A DNA stretch of 64,000 bases from Acidobacteriota bacterium. GTDB taxonomy: Bacteria > Acidobacteriota > Blastocatellia > Pyrinomonadales > Pyrinomonadaceae. Each line of letters begins with the position of its first letter. Positions within the stretch are counted from its first letter, which is position 1. The stretch lies in contig CP065003.1 of NCBI GenBank assembly GCA_016700175.1, forward strand, positions 382,001 to 446,000, written 5' to 3'. The position numbers and the translations under genes are program-made. The notes beneath the pieces were generated by a model that made no database searches, was not told where the DNA came from, and saw only the letters and a program-made list of their open reading frames with translations. Below, in pieces: positions 43,279 to 51,450 of the stretch.

Positions 43279-43840
43279 CTCGGGTTCACTGCTTCGGCAG
43301 CTTTGGTTTGGAATTCAATACAGGTAAGGCTCAGAGGTGCTTATCTGTGGATAGCGAAGAGACTCTTGGAAATTTGGTTATACCACATCGCAGCTACGAT
43401 GTGGACAAGATCCGGATAAATCTCAAAAGAAGAGTTTCATGCGACCCTGCTTGTCGATCTAAGGCCGTATAGAGGTGGGAGCTGAACCGGACGATTTTTT
43501 CTATCTTGAGACGCGTCATCACCCGGCCAACACCTTTTAAAAAACGGACAAGGTTCGTAAGTTTCCAAATTCGCCGATCCGGGATCGAGTTCAGAATGCC
43601 GGTTCCGCGAATTTCTGCTCGTTAGAACTTGCGCTGACCGGCGTCATTTTCCTGGTGAGCTTCAGCGTTGGCAAGAACCGGGTCGACGGCCGAGTGTGCG
43701 CAGATCGACGATTCGTTAGGATCCTCATTTAGGAAGTGATGATCCTCGTACTGGGTCCACCACTATACCGATGGCCAGTTCTTAATATCGGTCCGTCGCT
43801 GGGACGCGGACGCTCTTGCCCCTCCGGGGCAGTTCAAGCG
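43279..43840. other. Gene-free gap with an 8-bp perfect palindrome upstream of the FG-GAP gene
   Basis: No convincing gene lies in this 562-base stretch. A perfect inverted repeat, CCACATCG then CAGCTA then CGATGTGG, lies at 43383-43404, about 105 bases upstream of the FG-GAP gene start and on its promoter side. It could be an operator. Near 43797-43830 there is CTTGCCCCTCCGGGGCAG, another palindromic word like those at 6.5 and 10 kb. The rest shows nothing I recognise. Confidence 0.5.
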
Positions 43841-43912
43841 TCAACAGACCCGACAGACTCGAAAGACCTGGCAGACCCGACAGACCCGACGGACTCGACA
43901 GACCCGACAGAC
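43841..43912 (-). repeat. 9-nt tandem repeat, eight units, starting at the first base after the pdhB stop
   Basis: Reading the pdhB strand, the TAA is followed at once by eight 9-base units (GTCTGTCGG, GTCTGTCGA, GTCCGTCGG, GTCTGTCGG, GTCTGCCAG, GTCTTTCGA, GTCTGTCGG, GTCTGTTGA), exactly 72 bases. The same units follow the TGA of the gene ending at 6222, again with no spacer and in the same orientation relative to the gene. Confidence 0.9.
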
Positions 43913-44896
43913 TTACAAGTAGCAGACCTCTTTCACCGCTTCCACGATCTTCGGGACGTCCGGAAGCGCGAGGTCCTCAAGGTTCTTCGCGTACGGCATA
44001 GGAGCCTCGACTGTCGAGATTCGCTTGATCGGCGCGTCTAGGTAATCGAATGCCTTGTCGAGAACCTGGTGCGAGATCTCCGCGCCAACCGACGCGAATG
44101 CGTGCGACTCCTCAGCGATCACAAGCCGGTTCGTCTTCTTTACGGATTCCACGATCGTATTTATGTCAAGAGGCTTGATCGTCCTCGGATCGACCACCTC
44201 CACCGACACGTCGAACTCTTCCTTAACTTTTTCCGCTGCCTGCAATGCCAGGGGGACCGTCATAGAGCGCGCGACGATCGTGCAGTCCGAACCCTCGCGC
44301 TTCACGTCGGCTTTCCCGAGCGGGATCGTGAAGTCATCGCCTTCGGGCACTTCACCCTTCAGGCCGTACATCCGCTCCTGCTCCATGAAGATCACCGGAT
44401 TGTCGTCCCGGATCGCAGATTTCAGGAGGCCCTTCGCGTCGGCCGCTGTGGATGGCATTACCACTTTCAGTCCAGGGAAGTTTGCGTAGAATGCTTCAAG
44501 CGCGTGCGAATGCTGCGACGAGACCTGGTAGGCCGAGCCGTTCGGTCCGCGGAAGACGATCGGGATGTTGAACTGTCCTCCGGACATATACAGCATCTTC
44601 GCGGCGTGGTTGATGATCTGGTCGGCGGCTAGGATCGAGAAATTGAAGGTCATAAACTCGATCACGGGCCTGAGCCCCGCCATCGCAGCGCCGACGCCAA
44701 CCGCCGCGAATCCGAGCTCCGTGATCGGCGTGTCGATCACCCGCTTGTCGCCGAATTCCTTCCAAAGCCCGCGCGTAACCTTATAGGCGCCGTCGTACTC
44801 CGCGACCTCCTCGCCCATTATGAAGACGTTCTCGTCCCGGACAAGCTCTTCTCTAAGCGCTTCGTTGAGCGCGTCCCTTATCGAAAGTTCTGCCAT
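43913..44896 (-). CDS. pdhB: Pyruvate dehydrogenase E1 component subunit beta
   Basis: The beta subunit of the thiamine-diphosphate-dependent E1, which decarboxylates pyruvate and acetylates the lipoyl group of E2. The 327-residue length is standard. Landmarks are NVFIMGEEVAEYDGAYKVTR, with the ThDP-activating glutamate, DTPITELGFAAVGVGAAMAG, EFMTFNFSILAADQIINHAA, then FRGPNGSAYQVSSQHSHALE, and the C-terminal EVVDPRTIKPLDINTIVESV. The family is shared with branched-chain ketoacid E1 beta, but with E1 alpha next door and an E2 of pyruvate type elsewhere in the window, pyruvate is the best call. It begins eight bases after the pdhA stop. Confidence 0.93.
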   Translation of the reverse strand: MAELSIRDALNEALREELVRDENVFIMGEEVAEYDGAYKVTRGLWKEFGDKRVIDTPITELGFAAVGVGAAMAGLRPVIEFMTFNFSILAADQIINHAAKMLYMSGGQFNIPIVFRGPNGSAYQVSSQHSHALEAFYANFPGLKVVMPSTAADAKGLLKSAIRDDNPVIFMEQERMYGLKGEVPEGDDFTIPLGKADVKREGSDCTIVARSMTVPLALQAAEKVKEEFDVSVEVVDPRTIKPLDINTIVESVKKTNRLVIAEESHAFASVGAEISHQVLDKAFDYLDAPIKRISTVEAPMPYAKNLEDLALPDVPKIVEAVKEVCYL

Positions 44897-44904
44897 TTTT
44901 TTGA

Positions 44905-46026
44905 TCAGACCAGCACATCGGTCAGAAGTGAACTGTTGTCGGGATCCGGACTGCTTTCCGCAAATTCGATTGCTTCAGCTACTTTTTCAACCGCCCGTTT
45001 TTCTATATCTTCGAATTCCTCGTCCGTCAGCACGCCCGCCTCTTTCAGGCTGTCCTTGAAGAGAATTATCGGATCGCGCTCCTGGTATTTCTTGATCTCT
45101 TCAGTAGAACGGTACTTGCCGGGATCGGACATTGAATGTCCCATGTAACGGTATGCACGCACCTCTAGAAGTGTAGGCGCCGAATCGTTCCTTGCCCGCT
45201 CGATGGCTCTTCGCGCCGCGACCCTGACCGCCATCACGTCCATCCCGTCAACGAACTCGCCCTCGATCCCGTACGACTCCGCCTTGCTCGAGATGCTGCT
45301 GATCGAGGTCGCGCGTTCCTGCGACGTCCCCATCCCGTACTTGTTGTTCTCGCAGATGTAAATGCAGGGGAGTTTCCAAAGTGCGGCCATGTTCAGAGAT
45401 TCGTGGAAAATGCCCTGGTTCACCGCAGCCTCTCCGAAGTAGCACACGACAACTCCGCCCGTCTCTTTGTATTTCTGTGCGAACGCAAGCCCGGTGGCGA
45501 CCCCGATCTGGCCTCCGACTATGCCATGGCCCCCGAAGAAATTGTGTTCCTTCGAGAACATATGCATCGAGCCGCCCTTTCCGCCGACGTTTCCGTCGGC
45601 TTTGCCGTACAGCTCGGCCATCACAGATTCGGGCGAGATGCCCTGCACCATCGCCTGCACGTGGTCACGGTACGATCCGATCACGAAATCGCGGTCTTCG
45701 AGCTGGGTCTGGACCCCGATCGAGATCGCTTCCTGGCCTATGTACAGATGGCAGAATCCGCCGATCTTTCCGATCCGGTACACCTCGGCGCATTTCTCCT
45801 CGAACCGGCGGCCGAGGACCATCTCGTACAGCATTTCGGAGAGGATCTCTTTGTCGGTCTTCTTGATCGCCTCGAGCTGAGATTTCTTTCGTTTGTTGTA
45901 TTCCTGCTGAGCTTTTTCCGGGTCGAAGATGTTCGAATCGCGGCCGGAGCCTGAGGTCTTCTTGCCGTTGCCGGAGGCCGATCCGGTCTTTGCAGATGTC
46001 TTTTCGCCTGTTTTTGAGTTAGCCAA
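44905..46026 (-). CDS. pdhA: Pyruvate dehydrogenase E1 component subunit alpha (TTG start)
   Basis: The 373-residue alpha subunit of E1. The ThDP motif begins FFGGHGIVGGQIGVATGLA and runs to VVCYFGEAAVNQGIFHESLN and ENNKYGMGTSQERATS. The phospho-loop-like YRYMGHSMSDPGKYRS is also present. The start codon is TTG at 46026, with GAGGAG eight bases upstream; no ATG or GTG is better placed. About 55 N-terminal residues form a Lys/Ser/Gly-rich extension (KTGSASGNGKKTSGSG) not usual in the family, possibly a flexible arm for complex assembly. The gene is divergent from dsbD across a 174-base gap that contains TTACCAC...GTGGTAA. Confidence 0.92.
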   Translation of the reverse strand: MANSKTGEKTSAKTGSASGNGKKTSGSGRDSNIFDPEKAQQEYNKRKKSQLEAIKKTDKEILSEMLYEMVLGRRFEEKCAEVYRIGKIGGFCHLYIGQEAISIGVQTQLEDRDFVIGSYRDHVQAMVQGISPESVMAELYGKADGNVGGKGGSMHMFSKEHNFFGGHGIVGGQIGVATGLAFAQKYKETGGVVVCYFGEAAVNQGIFHESLNMAALWKLPCIYICENNKYGMGTSQERATSISSISSKAESYGIEGEFVDGMDVMAVRVAARRAIERARNDSAPTLLEVRAYRYMGHSMSDPGKYRSTEEIKKYQERDPIILFKDSLKEAGVLTDEEFEDIEKRAVEKVAEAIEFAESSPDPDNSSLLTDVLV

Positions 46027-46200
46027 TTCTGGTCTCCTCGGGGGACAAAAGGAATAATTGCAGCCGCGAATCAGTTAATCAATCCGAGCTTTGACGAAAC
46101 AAACGAAAATTATAAGTGACATAAACAAGCAAGTGCAAAAGTTACCACCTCTATTCCGCGGCCAAAGGGGGTAAGTGGTAAAATTTCAATTCATTCAGAT

Positions 46201-48105
46201 ATGCCTGCATTCATCAACCAGTTTCGGATTCTCGCAATCGTCGTCGTTGTATTTACGTTCGCCCTCGCTTCGTTCGCTCAGGATCCCGCTAAGTGGCGGA
46301 TCGACGGAGTCGAGAAAGGCAAGACCTACGCAAGCGGCGACGAGATCGATGCGGCATTGCTGGCTACGGTCGAGGATGGCTGGCATCTCTATGCGCTTGA
46401 GCAGCCGGAAGGCGGCCCTATCGCGACGACGGTAAAGGTTGCGGAAGGCTCTCCTTTCGTACTCCGGAGCGACGTGACGACTCCCGAGCCGATCACCGAG
46501 TACGACCCCAATTTCCAGATCGACACCAGCTATTTCAAGGACAGCGCGCGTTTCGAACTGCCTTTGAAGGCGAGTGCGGACGCGACAGTGACGGATTTGG
46601 CGATCGATGTCCGGTATCAGCTCTGCAACGACCGCCTTTGCCTTCCTCCGAAGACCGTCCGTGTGACGCTCGACGGCAGCGAGGTCGTCGGCGGCCGCCG
46701 CCTGACGGGGTCGACGGACACTCCTAAGGAGATCGTACGGTTCGGCGAAGGCGAGGACGACGGTTCGCTGTGGGCGTTCGTTTGGCTTGCGGTGACGTTC
46801 GGCGCGCTTTCGCTGCTTACGCCGTGCGTGTTCCCCATGATCCCGATCACCGTCTCGTACTTCATGAAGCACTCGGACGGCAATCACGGGAAGACAATCA
46901 AACTTGCGACCGTTTATTCGGTGGGTATCATCGCGACGTTTTCGGTGCTCGGGATGCTGCTGGCGCTCTTCCTGGGCGCCGCCGGGATCAACCTGTTCGC
47001 CGCCAACCCCTGGGTAAACATCCTGATCGCGGCGGTTTTCATTTTCTTCGCTTTCAACCTGTTCGGGTTCTACGAGATATCGATCCCGACCTCTGTCCTG
47101 ACGAAGCTCGACAACCTCACGCGGACCGAAGAAGGGAAGGGGAGCGCGTACATAGGCGCTTTGCTGATGGGCCTGACGTTCACGCTGACGTCGTTCACCT
47201 GCACCTCGCCGTTCATCGGAACTCTTCTCGTTTCCACCTCGCAGGGCTCCTGGACGATGCCGCTCCTGGGGATGCTCGCGTTCTCGTCCGTTTTCGCGCT
47301 GCCGTTCTTCGTGCTCGCGCTCGTACCGAGGTTCCTGCATTCTCTTCCGAAATCCGGCGGATGGCTCAACTCGGTGAAGGTCGTGATGGGCTTCCTCGAG
47401 ATCGCCGCGGCGATGAAGTTCGTCTCGAATGTCGATCTGGTGTGGGGTTCGGACGGGAGCGGCGCTCTCAACTACGGATTCATATTCTCGCGGGAGATCG
47501 TGCTGATCATCTGGGTCATCATCGGGCTGACGATCGCGGCCTACATCCTTGGCCTCTTCAAGTTCCGGTACGATTCGCCCGTCAAGAAGATCACCCCGCT
47601 CAGGATCATTTTCGCCGGATTGTTCCTGATCGTCAGCGGGTATCTCGCGCTCGGGGTCTTCGGGCAGAAGCTGGGCGAGCTCGAGTCATTCCTGCCGCCG
47701 AAAAACGCGCAATCCGCCTTCAACGTTCTGGGCGACAGGGAGAACGAGCTGGTCTGGATCAAGAACGACCTCGAAGGCGCTCTGCAGAAGGCGAGGCTGG
47801 AGAACAAGCGGGTTTTCGTCGATTTCACCGGCTACACCTGCACGAACTGCCGCTGGATGGAGGCGAACATGTTCCCGCGTCCCGAGGTGAAGGCGGAACT
47901 CGAAAGATTCATCCTTGTGAGTCTCTACACCGACGGGGACGGCGAGATATACCAGCGCCAGCAGCAGTTCCAGGAACAGACCTTCAAAACGGTCGCGCTT
48001 CCTTTCTATGCCGTTTTCGACGCGCAAGGGAATCCGCTTACTACCTTCCCGGGCCTGACCCGCGATCCGGCCGAGTTCGTTGACTTTCTACGTCAATCTC
48101 AGTAA
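46201..48105 (+). CDS. dsbD: Thiol:disulfide interchange protein DsbD
   Basis: A 634-residue inner-membrane reductant conduit that passes electrons from cytoplasmic thioredoxin to periplasmic disulfide partners. A signal peptide (VVVVFTFALASFAQ) is followed by an N-terminal DsbD-alpha-like domain (DEIDAALLATVEDGWHLYAL). The eight-helix CcdA-like core has LLTPCVFPMIPITVSYF and LTSFTCTSPFIGTL. The C-terminal thioredoxin-like domain has C547 and C550 in TGYTCTNCRWME. The domain order is that of full DsbD. In the N-domain I see the single cysteine pair in RYQLCNDRLCLPPKTV. The cysteine dioxygenase gene follows on the same strand after 70 bases. Confidence 0.93.
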   Translation: MPAFINQFRILAIVVVVFTFALASFAQDPAKWRIDGVEKGKTYASGDEIDAALLATVEDGWHLYALEQPEGGPIATTVKVAEGSPFVLRSDVTTPEPITEYDPNFQIDTSYFKDSARFELPLKASADATVTDLAIDVRYQLCNDRLCLPPKTVRVTLDGSEVVGGRRLTGSTDTPKEIVRFGEGEDDGSLWAFVWLAVTFGALSLLTPCVFPMIPITVSYFMKHSDGNHGKTIKLATVYSVGIIATFSVLGMLLALFLGAAGINLFAANPWVNILIAAVFIFFAFNLFGFYEISIPTSVLTKLDNLTRTEEGKGSAYIGALLMGLTFTLTSFTCTSPFIGTLLVSTSQGSWTMPLLGMLAFSSVFALPFFVLALVPRFLHSLPKSGGWLNSVKVVMGFLEIAAAMKFVSNVDLVWGSDGSGALNYGFIFSREIVLIIWVIIGLTIAAYILGLFKFRYDSPVKKITPLRIIFAGLFLIVSGYLALGVFGQKLGELESFLPPKNAQSAFNVLGDRENELVWIKNDLEGALQKARLENKRVFVDFTGYTCTNCRWMEANMFPRPEVKAELERFILVSLYTDGDGEIYQRQQQFQEQTFKTVALPFYAVFDAQGNPLTTFPGLTRDPAEFVDFLRQSQ

Positions 48106-48175
48106 GAATTAACCCCGTTAGTTCGATCCCCCTCAGCGCGGTGAGCCTCAGGACGGCCGCGCCAACCGTTTTGAG

Positions 48176-48751
48176 ATGAGAAAAGTCACGATCAGCCATC
48201 TGGTCGAGGGTCTTCGCGAGATCCCCGACTCGGATTTCAATTGCGAAGGCGTTTACCAGTACCTCACCGACAATCCCGTCGACATCGATTCGCTCGACAA
48301 GTACTTCTTCTGGAGCAGCCAGTTCTACACCCGGAATCTCGTATTCAAAGACGAGCGTTTCGAGTTGATGGCGATCTGCTGGGACAAAGGCCAGGTCTCG
48401 CGCGTGCACAACCACGCCGACCAGATGTGCTGGATGACGGTCGTCGAGGGCACGCTCCGCGGGCAGAACTTCGGAGTCGAGGAAATTGACGAGTCGCGCG
48501 GCTACTGCAAGCTTTTCGAAACCGACACCTTCGATCTTTCGGACTGCCTTGCGGCGAAGGTCGAGCTTGAGGAGCCGATCCACCAGATCCTGAACCTGCC
48601 CGAATTCGACGAACGCGCGATCAGCGTACACATCTACTCGAAGCCATTTGACCGCTGCCTCTCGTACTGCACCGATACCGACACATTCAAGGAAGTGCCT
48701 CTGTATTACACGAGTGTGGAAGGGCGGCTCTGCGACGGGATCACGCTTTGA
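48176..48751 (+). CDS. Cysteine dioxygenase
   Basis: A 191-residue cupin that oxidises L-cysteine to cysteine sulfinate using non-heme iron. The iron ligands are H78 and H80 in RVHNHADQMCWM and H152 in SVHIYSKPFDRC. C85 in the same first motif occupies the position that forms the Cys-Tyr cross-link in animal enzymes. HQILN (H136) matches the family's second cupin motif. The length is close to the usual 190-200. It may be cotranscribed with dsbD, both touching thiol chemistry, but a functional link is only inferred. Other thiol dioxygenases (for example mercaptopropionate dioxygenase) share the fold. Confidence 0.9.
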   Translation: MRKVTISHLVEGLREIPDSDFNCEGVYQYLTDNPVDIDSLDKYFFWSSQFYTRNLVFKDERFELMAICWDKGQVSRVHNHADQMCWMTVVEGTLRGQNFGVEEIDESRGYCKLFETDTFDLSDCLAAKVELEEPIHQILNLPEFDERAISVHIYSKPFDRCLSYCTDTDTFKEVPLYYTSVEGRLCDGITL

Positions 48752-48761
48752 GGTCTGAGAC

Positions 48762-48958
48762 AAAAGGACTGAGGACTGAGTGTCAGAAGCCCGACCGTGA
48801 GGGAGGGCTACCTGGGGCACTGAGTGCTGAGAGATGAGTGCTGAGTACGGAACGCACGCGTCCCGCGTGCAGCGTGCCGAAGGCGCGAATCCGAGCGTGC
48901 CGGGTACTGAGAGATGAGTACCGAGTGTCAGAAGCCCGACCGTTAGGGAGGGCTACCT
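48762..48958. repeat. Direct and inverted repeats upstream of a lipoprotein gene
   Basis: The gap 48752-49068 holds repeated words and no gene. TGTCAGAAGCCCGACCGT...GGGAGGGCTACCT occurs at 48781-48813 and again at 48926-48958, differing mainly at one base. AAAAGGACTGAGGACTGAG at 48762-48780 recurs as a perfect inverted copy at 49880-49898, and an inverted relative of the GCCCGACCGT...AGGGAGGGC word lies at 49811-49830. TGAGTGCTGAGAGATGAGT also recurs locally. Confidence 0.8.
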
Positions 48959-49068
48959 CGATGCCTCAGCTACTTTGTTTTCCGACGGGACCCCAGGCGA
49001 GAAAATGCTATCCTAAAAACGGTCCTCGCTCTTGCAGCCCACTTTTCTCCCGTTCGGTTCAAACGATC

Positions 49069-49590
49069 ATGACCTTCAAGATCCGAATCCTTCTGTCGTG
49101 CGCTCTGCCCTTGCTGTTCTCCGCCTGCAAATCGCTTCCCGGCACGAATTCGACCTCCAACACGACTCTCGAAACCAGCGCCGGAAAGGTCACACACATC
49201 GCGGAGCGCGTCGATCTGGAGTGCGGAGGCGAGGATTTCCGTCTGTTCCGCGTTACTCTCGAGAACGGTACCGAAGGGGTCACGCTGTTCAAGGGCGACA
49301 AGGAAGTTCGGACGGAGCGGCTTCCGACCCAGACCGAGGTCAATAAGTTCAAGCTCGATCCTTTGCGTAAGACCGACGAAGGATTCGAACTGTCCGTCGA
49401 ATACGGAGACCGTTACTACCACTCGAAACGCTTCGGATTCGACTGCGTGGACGGGGAATTTCAGCTTTCTAGGATGAAGTCAGAGAGGTTCGATACTCAG
49501 AACCCCGGAAAGATCTCGAGAAAGGAATCGGCGGTGAGGCCGAGAAGGGCGTGGGCGGAATTCGGCCTGCGGCTGTATCTGATCGACTGA
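49069..49590 (+). CDS. Predicted lipoprotein of unknown function
   Basis: I choose the ATG at 49069; the longer frame upstream translates repeat DNA. The 173-residue product starts MTFKIRILLSCALPLLFSAC, a lipoprotein signal with lipobox FSAC. The mature part is about 150 residues, rich in beta-like segments (VTHIAERVDLECGGEDFRLF, VTLENGTEGVTLFKGDKEV), with a later cysteine in RFGFDCVDGEFQLSR. I do not recognise the family. It is bracketed by inverted copies of the same intergenic repeats, so it may be an accessory gene moved with flanking DNA. There is no obvious ribosome site. Confidence 0.6.
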   Translation: MTFKIRILLSCALPLLFSACKSLPGTNSTSNTTLETSAGKVTHIAERVDLECGGEDFRLFRVTLENGTEGVTLFKGDKEVRTERLPTQTEVNKFKLDPLRKTDEGFELSVEYGDRYYHSKRFGFDCVDGEFQLSRMKSERFDTQNPGKISRKESAVRPRRAWAEFGLRLYLID

Positions 49591-49912
49591 GAATGCGTTT
49601 CGCCACAGAGAGCACAGAGTACACAAGGATAAAACAGAAAGAACAAGGACACGGATAAACACGGATCAGGAGAGATCGCTCTGAAACCTGTCCGTGAGGT
49701 TGTCTCTCTTCATCTGTGTTTATCCGTGTCCTCATTCTTTCCCCTATTTGGAACCCTCAAATGAAAAAGCGCGCGATCGACGCACGCTTCTTCACTTAAT
49801 CCTGATCTACGCCCTCCCTGACGGTCGGGCTACGGACACCTAGTCCTTAACTTGCGCGCGATCAGCGCACGCCTCTTCTCTCAGTCCTCAGTCCTTTTCT
49901 CTCTGTACTAGC
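49591..49912. repeat. Inverted-repeat-rich gap downstream of the lipoprotein gene
   Basis: GGACACGGATAAACAC at 49647-49662 and its exact reverse complement at 49716-49731 could form a 16-bp stem. CACAGAGAGCACAGAGTACA at about 49601-49623 resembles the CGCAGAGCGCAGAGG element at 3777. Two near copies of GCGCGCGATCGACGCACGC lie at about 49770 and 49855. The inverted partners of the words at 48762 and 48781 are also here. No gene is present. Confidence 0.75.
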
Positions 49913-51439
49913 TTACCCCGCCGCTTCCGCCTGTTTCCCCATGTCCGGCGTCCACTTCAGCACCGGCTTCCTCGCTGCCGTAGCCTCGTCGAGCCTGCCG
50001 ATACGGGTAGTGTGCGGGGCTCCGATAACCAGATCGGGATCTTCCTGGGCCTCTTTCGCGATCGACTTCATCGCATCGACGAAATCATCCAGCTCGGCGC
50101 GCCCGACCGATTCCGTGGGCTCGATCAGCATCGCACCGTCCACGATCAGCGGGAAGTAGATCGTCATCGGGTGGAAGCCGTAATCGATCAGCCGCTTCGC
50201 GATATCGAGCGTGTGCACGCCCTTCCTTGACTGCCTCTTGTGCGAGAAGATCACCTCGTGCATAGGATCGGGCGCGAATGGGCGCTCGAAATCCTCTTCC
50301 AGCTTCGCAGTCAAGTATCTCGCGTTCAGGACCGCCGCTTCGGTGGCTTCCCGAAGCCCCGTGTCGCCGTGCGTCCGTATGTACGCCAGAGCGCGGATCA
50401 TCATCCCGAAGTTTCCGTAGAAAGCCTTCACGCGGCCGATCGAGTTCGGGCGGTCGTTGTCGAGCCGATATCTATCGCCGTCCTTTACGATCGCCGGTTT
50501 CGGAAGGAACTTCGAAAGCTCTTCAGTGCAGCAGCAGGGACCGCATCCGGGACCTCCGCCGCCGTGCGGGGTCGAGAACGTCTTGTGAAGGTTGAGGTGG
50601 ATGACGTCGACGCCCATATCGCCGGGCCTCGCGACGCCGACCAGCGCGTTCATATTCGCGCCGTCCATATAGACGAGCCCGCCGACCTCGTGGATCGTGT
50701 CGCAGATCTCCTTGATGTTCCTCTCAAAAACGCCGACCGTGCTCGGATTTGTGAGCATAAGTCCCGCGACGCCGCCCTGATCGCACAGCTCGCGCAGGTG
50801 CTCCATGTCGGTCAGGCCTTCGTCTGTCGAGCGGATCGTCTTGACCGTGAATCCCGCCATGCTCGCCGAAGCCGGATTCGTTCCGTGCGCCGAGTCGGGA
50901 ACGAGCATCACCCGGCGGTTTTTCGACTCCTCGCCGAACTTCTCGTCCAAAGCGTCGCGGATGATCATCACGCCGGTCATCTCGCCGTGAGCGCCCGCGG
51001 CGGGCTGAAGCGAGACGCCGGGAAGCCCCGTTATCTCCGCAAGGTCTTCCTGAAGCTCGTAGATCAGCCTCAGCGCTCCCTGCGCTTCGTCTTCAGGGGC
51101 CAGCGGATGAAGGTTTGTGAATCCCGCGATCCTCGCCACCTTTTCGTTGAGGCGCGAGTTGTACTTCATCGTGCACGAACCGAGCGGATACATTCCCAGG
51201 TCGATCGAGTAATTCCACGTAGACATCCTCGTGAAATGCCGCACGACGTCGACCTCCGATACCTCCGGCACGCCGTCCAGGTCATCGTCCCGCCGCAGTT
51301 CGGCGGGAATGATCTCGTCGATTCCGGTTTCTTCAACGTCTAGTTCCGGAAGCCTGTAGCCGACGCGGCCTTCCTGCGACCGCTCGAAGATAAGCGCCTC
51401 GTTCTGCGAAGGATGACTTGTGACTTTCTTAATGCTCAT
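49913..51439 (-). CDS. gcvPB: Glycine dehydrogenase (decarboxylating) subunit 2
   Basis: The PLP-bearing half of the split P-protein of the glycine cleavage system. I choose the ATG at 51439 (MSIKKVTSHPSQNEALIFE), giving 508 residues; the frame is open to 51523. Landmarks are TWNYSIDLGMYPLGSCTMKY, SLQPAAGAHGEMTGVMIIRD, VPDSAHGTNPASASMAGFTV and the PLP lysine in NLHKTFSTPHGGGGPG. In this operon it is separated from gcvPA by an aminotransferase-like gene. With GcvPA it decarboxylates glycine and loads methylamine onto lipoyl-GcvH. Confidence 0.95.
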   Translation of the reverse strand: MSIKKVTSHPSQNEALIFERSQEGRVGYRLPELDVEETGIDEIIPAELRRDDDLDGVPEVSEVDVVRHFTRMSTWNYSIDLGMYPLGSCTMKYNSRLNEKVARIAGFTNLHPLAPEDEAQGALRLIYELQEDLAEITGLPGVSLQPAAGAHGEMTGVMIIRDALDEKFGEESKNRRVMLVPDSAHGTNPASASMAGFTVKTIRSTDEGLTDMEHLRELCDQGGVAGLMLTNPSTVGVFERNIKEICDTIHEVGGLVYMDGANMNALVGVARPGDMGVDVIHLNLHKTFSTPHGGGGPGCGPCCCTEELSKFLPKPAIVKDGDRYRLDNDRPNSIGRVKAFYGNFGMMIRALAYIRTHGDTGLREATEAAVLNARYLTAKLEEDFERPFAPDPMHEVIFSHKRQSRKGVHTLDIAKRLIDYGFHPMTIYFPLIVDGAMLIEPTESVGRAELDDFVDAMKSIAKEAQEDPDLVIGAPHTTRIGRLDEATAARKPVLKWTPDMGKQAEAAG

Positions 51440-51450
51440 TTCCCGTTGGT

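Noticed and set aside
46142..46181. TTACCAC...GTGGTAA inverted repeat between pdhA and dsbD
   Set aside because: The arms are seven bases with a 26-base spacer, too short and too far apart to claim an operator without further evidence.
48838..49068. N-terminal extension of the lipoprotein frame
   Set aside because: It translates intergenic repeats and would put the lipoprotein signal in the middle of the protein.
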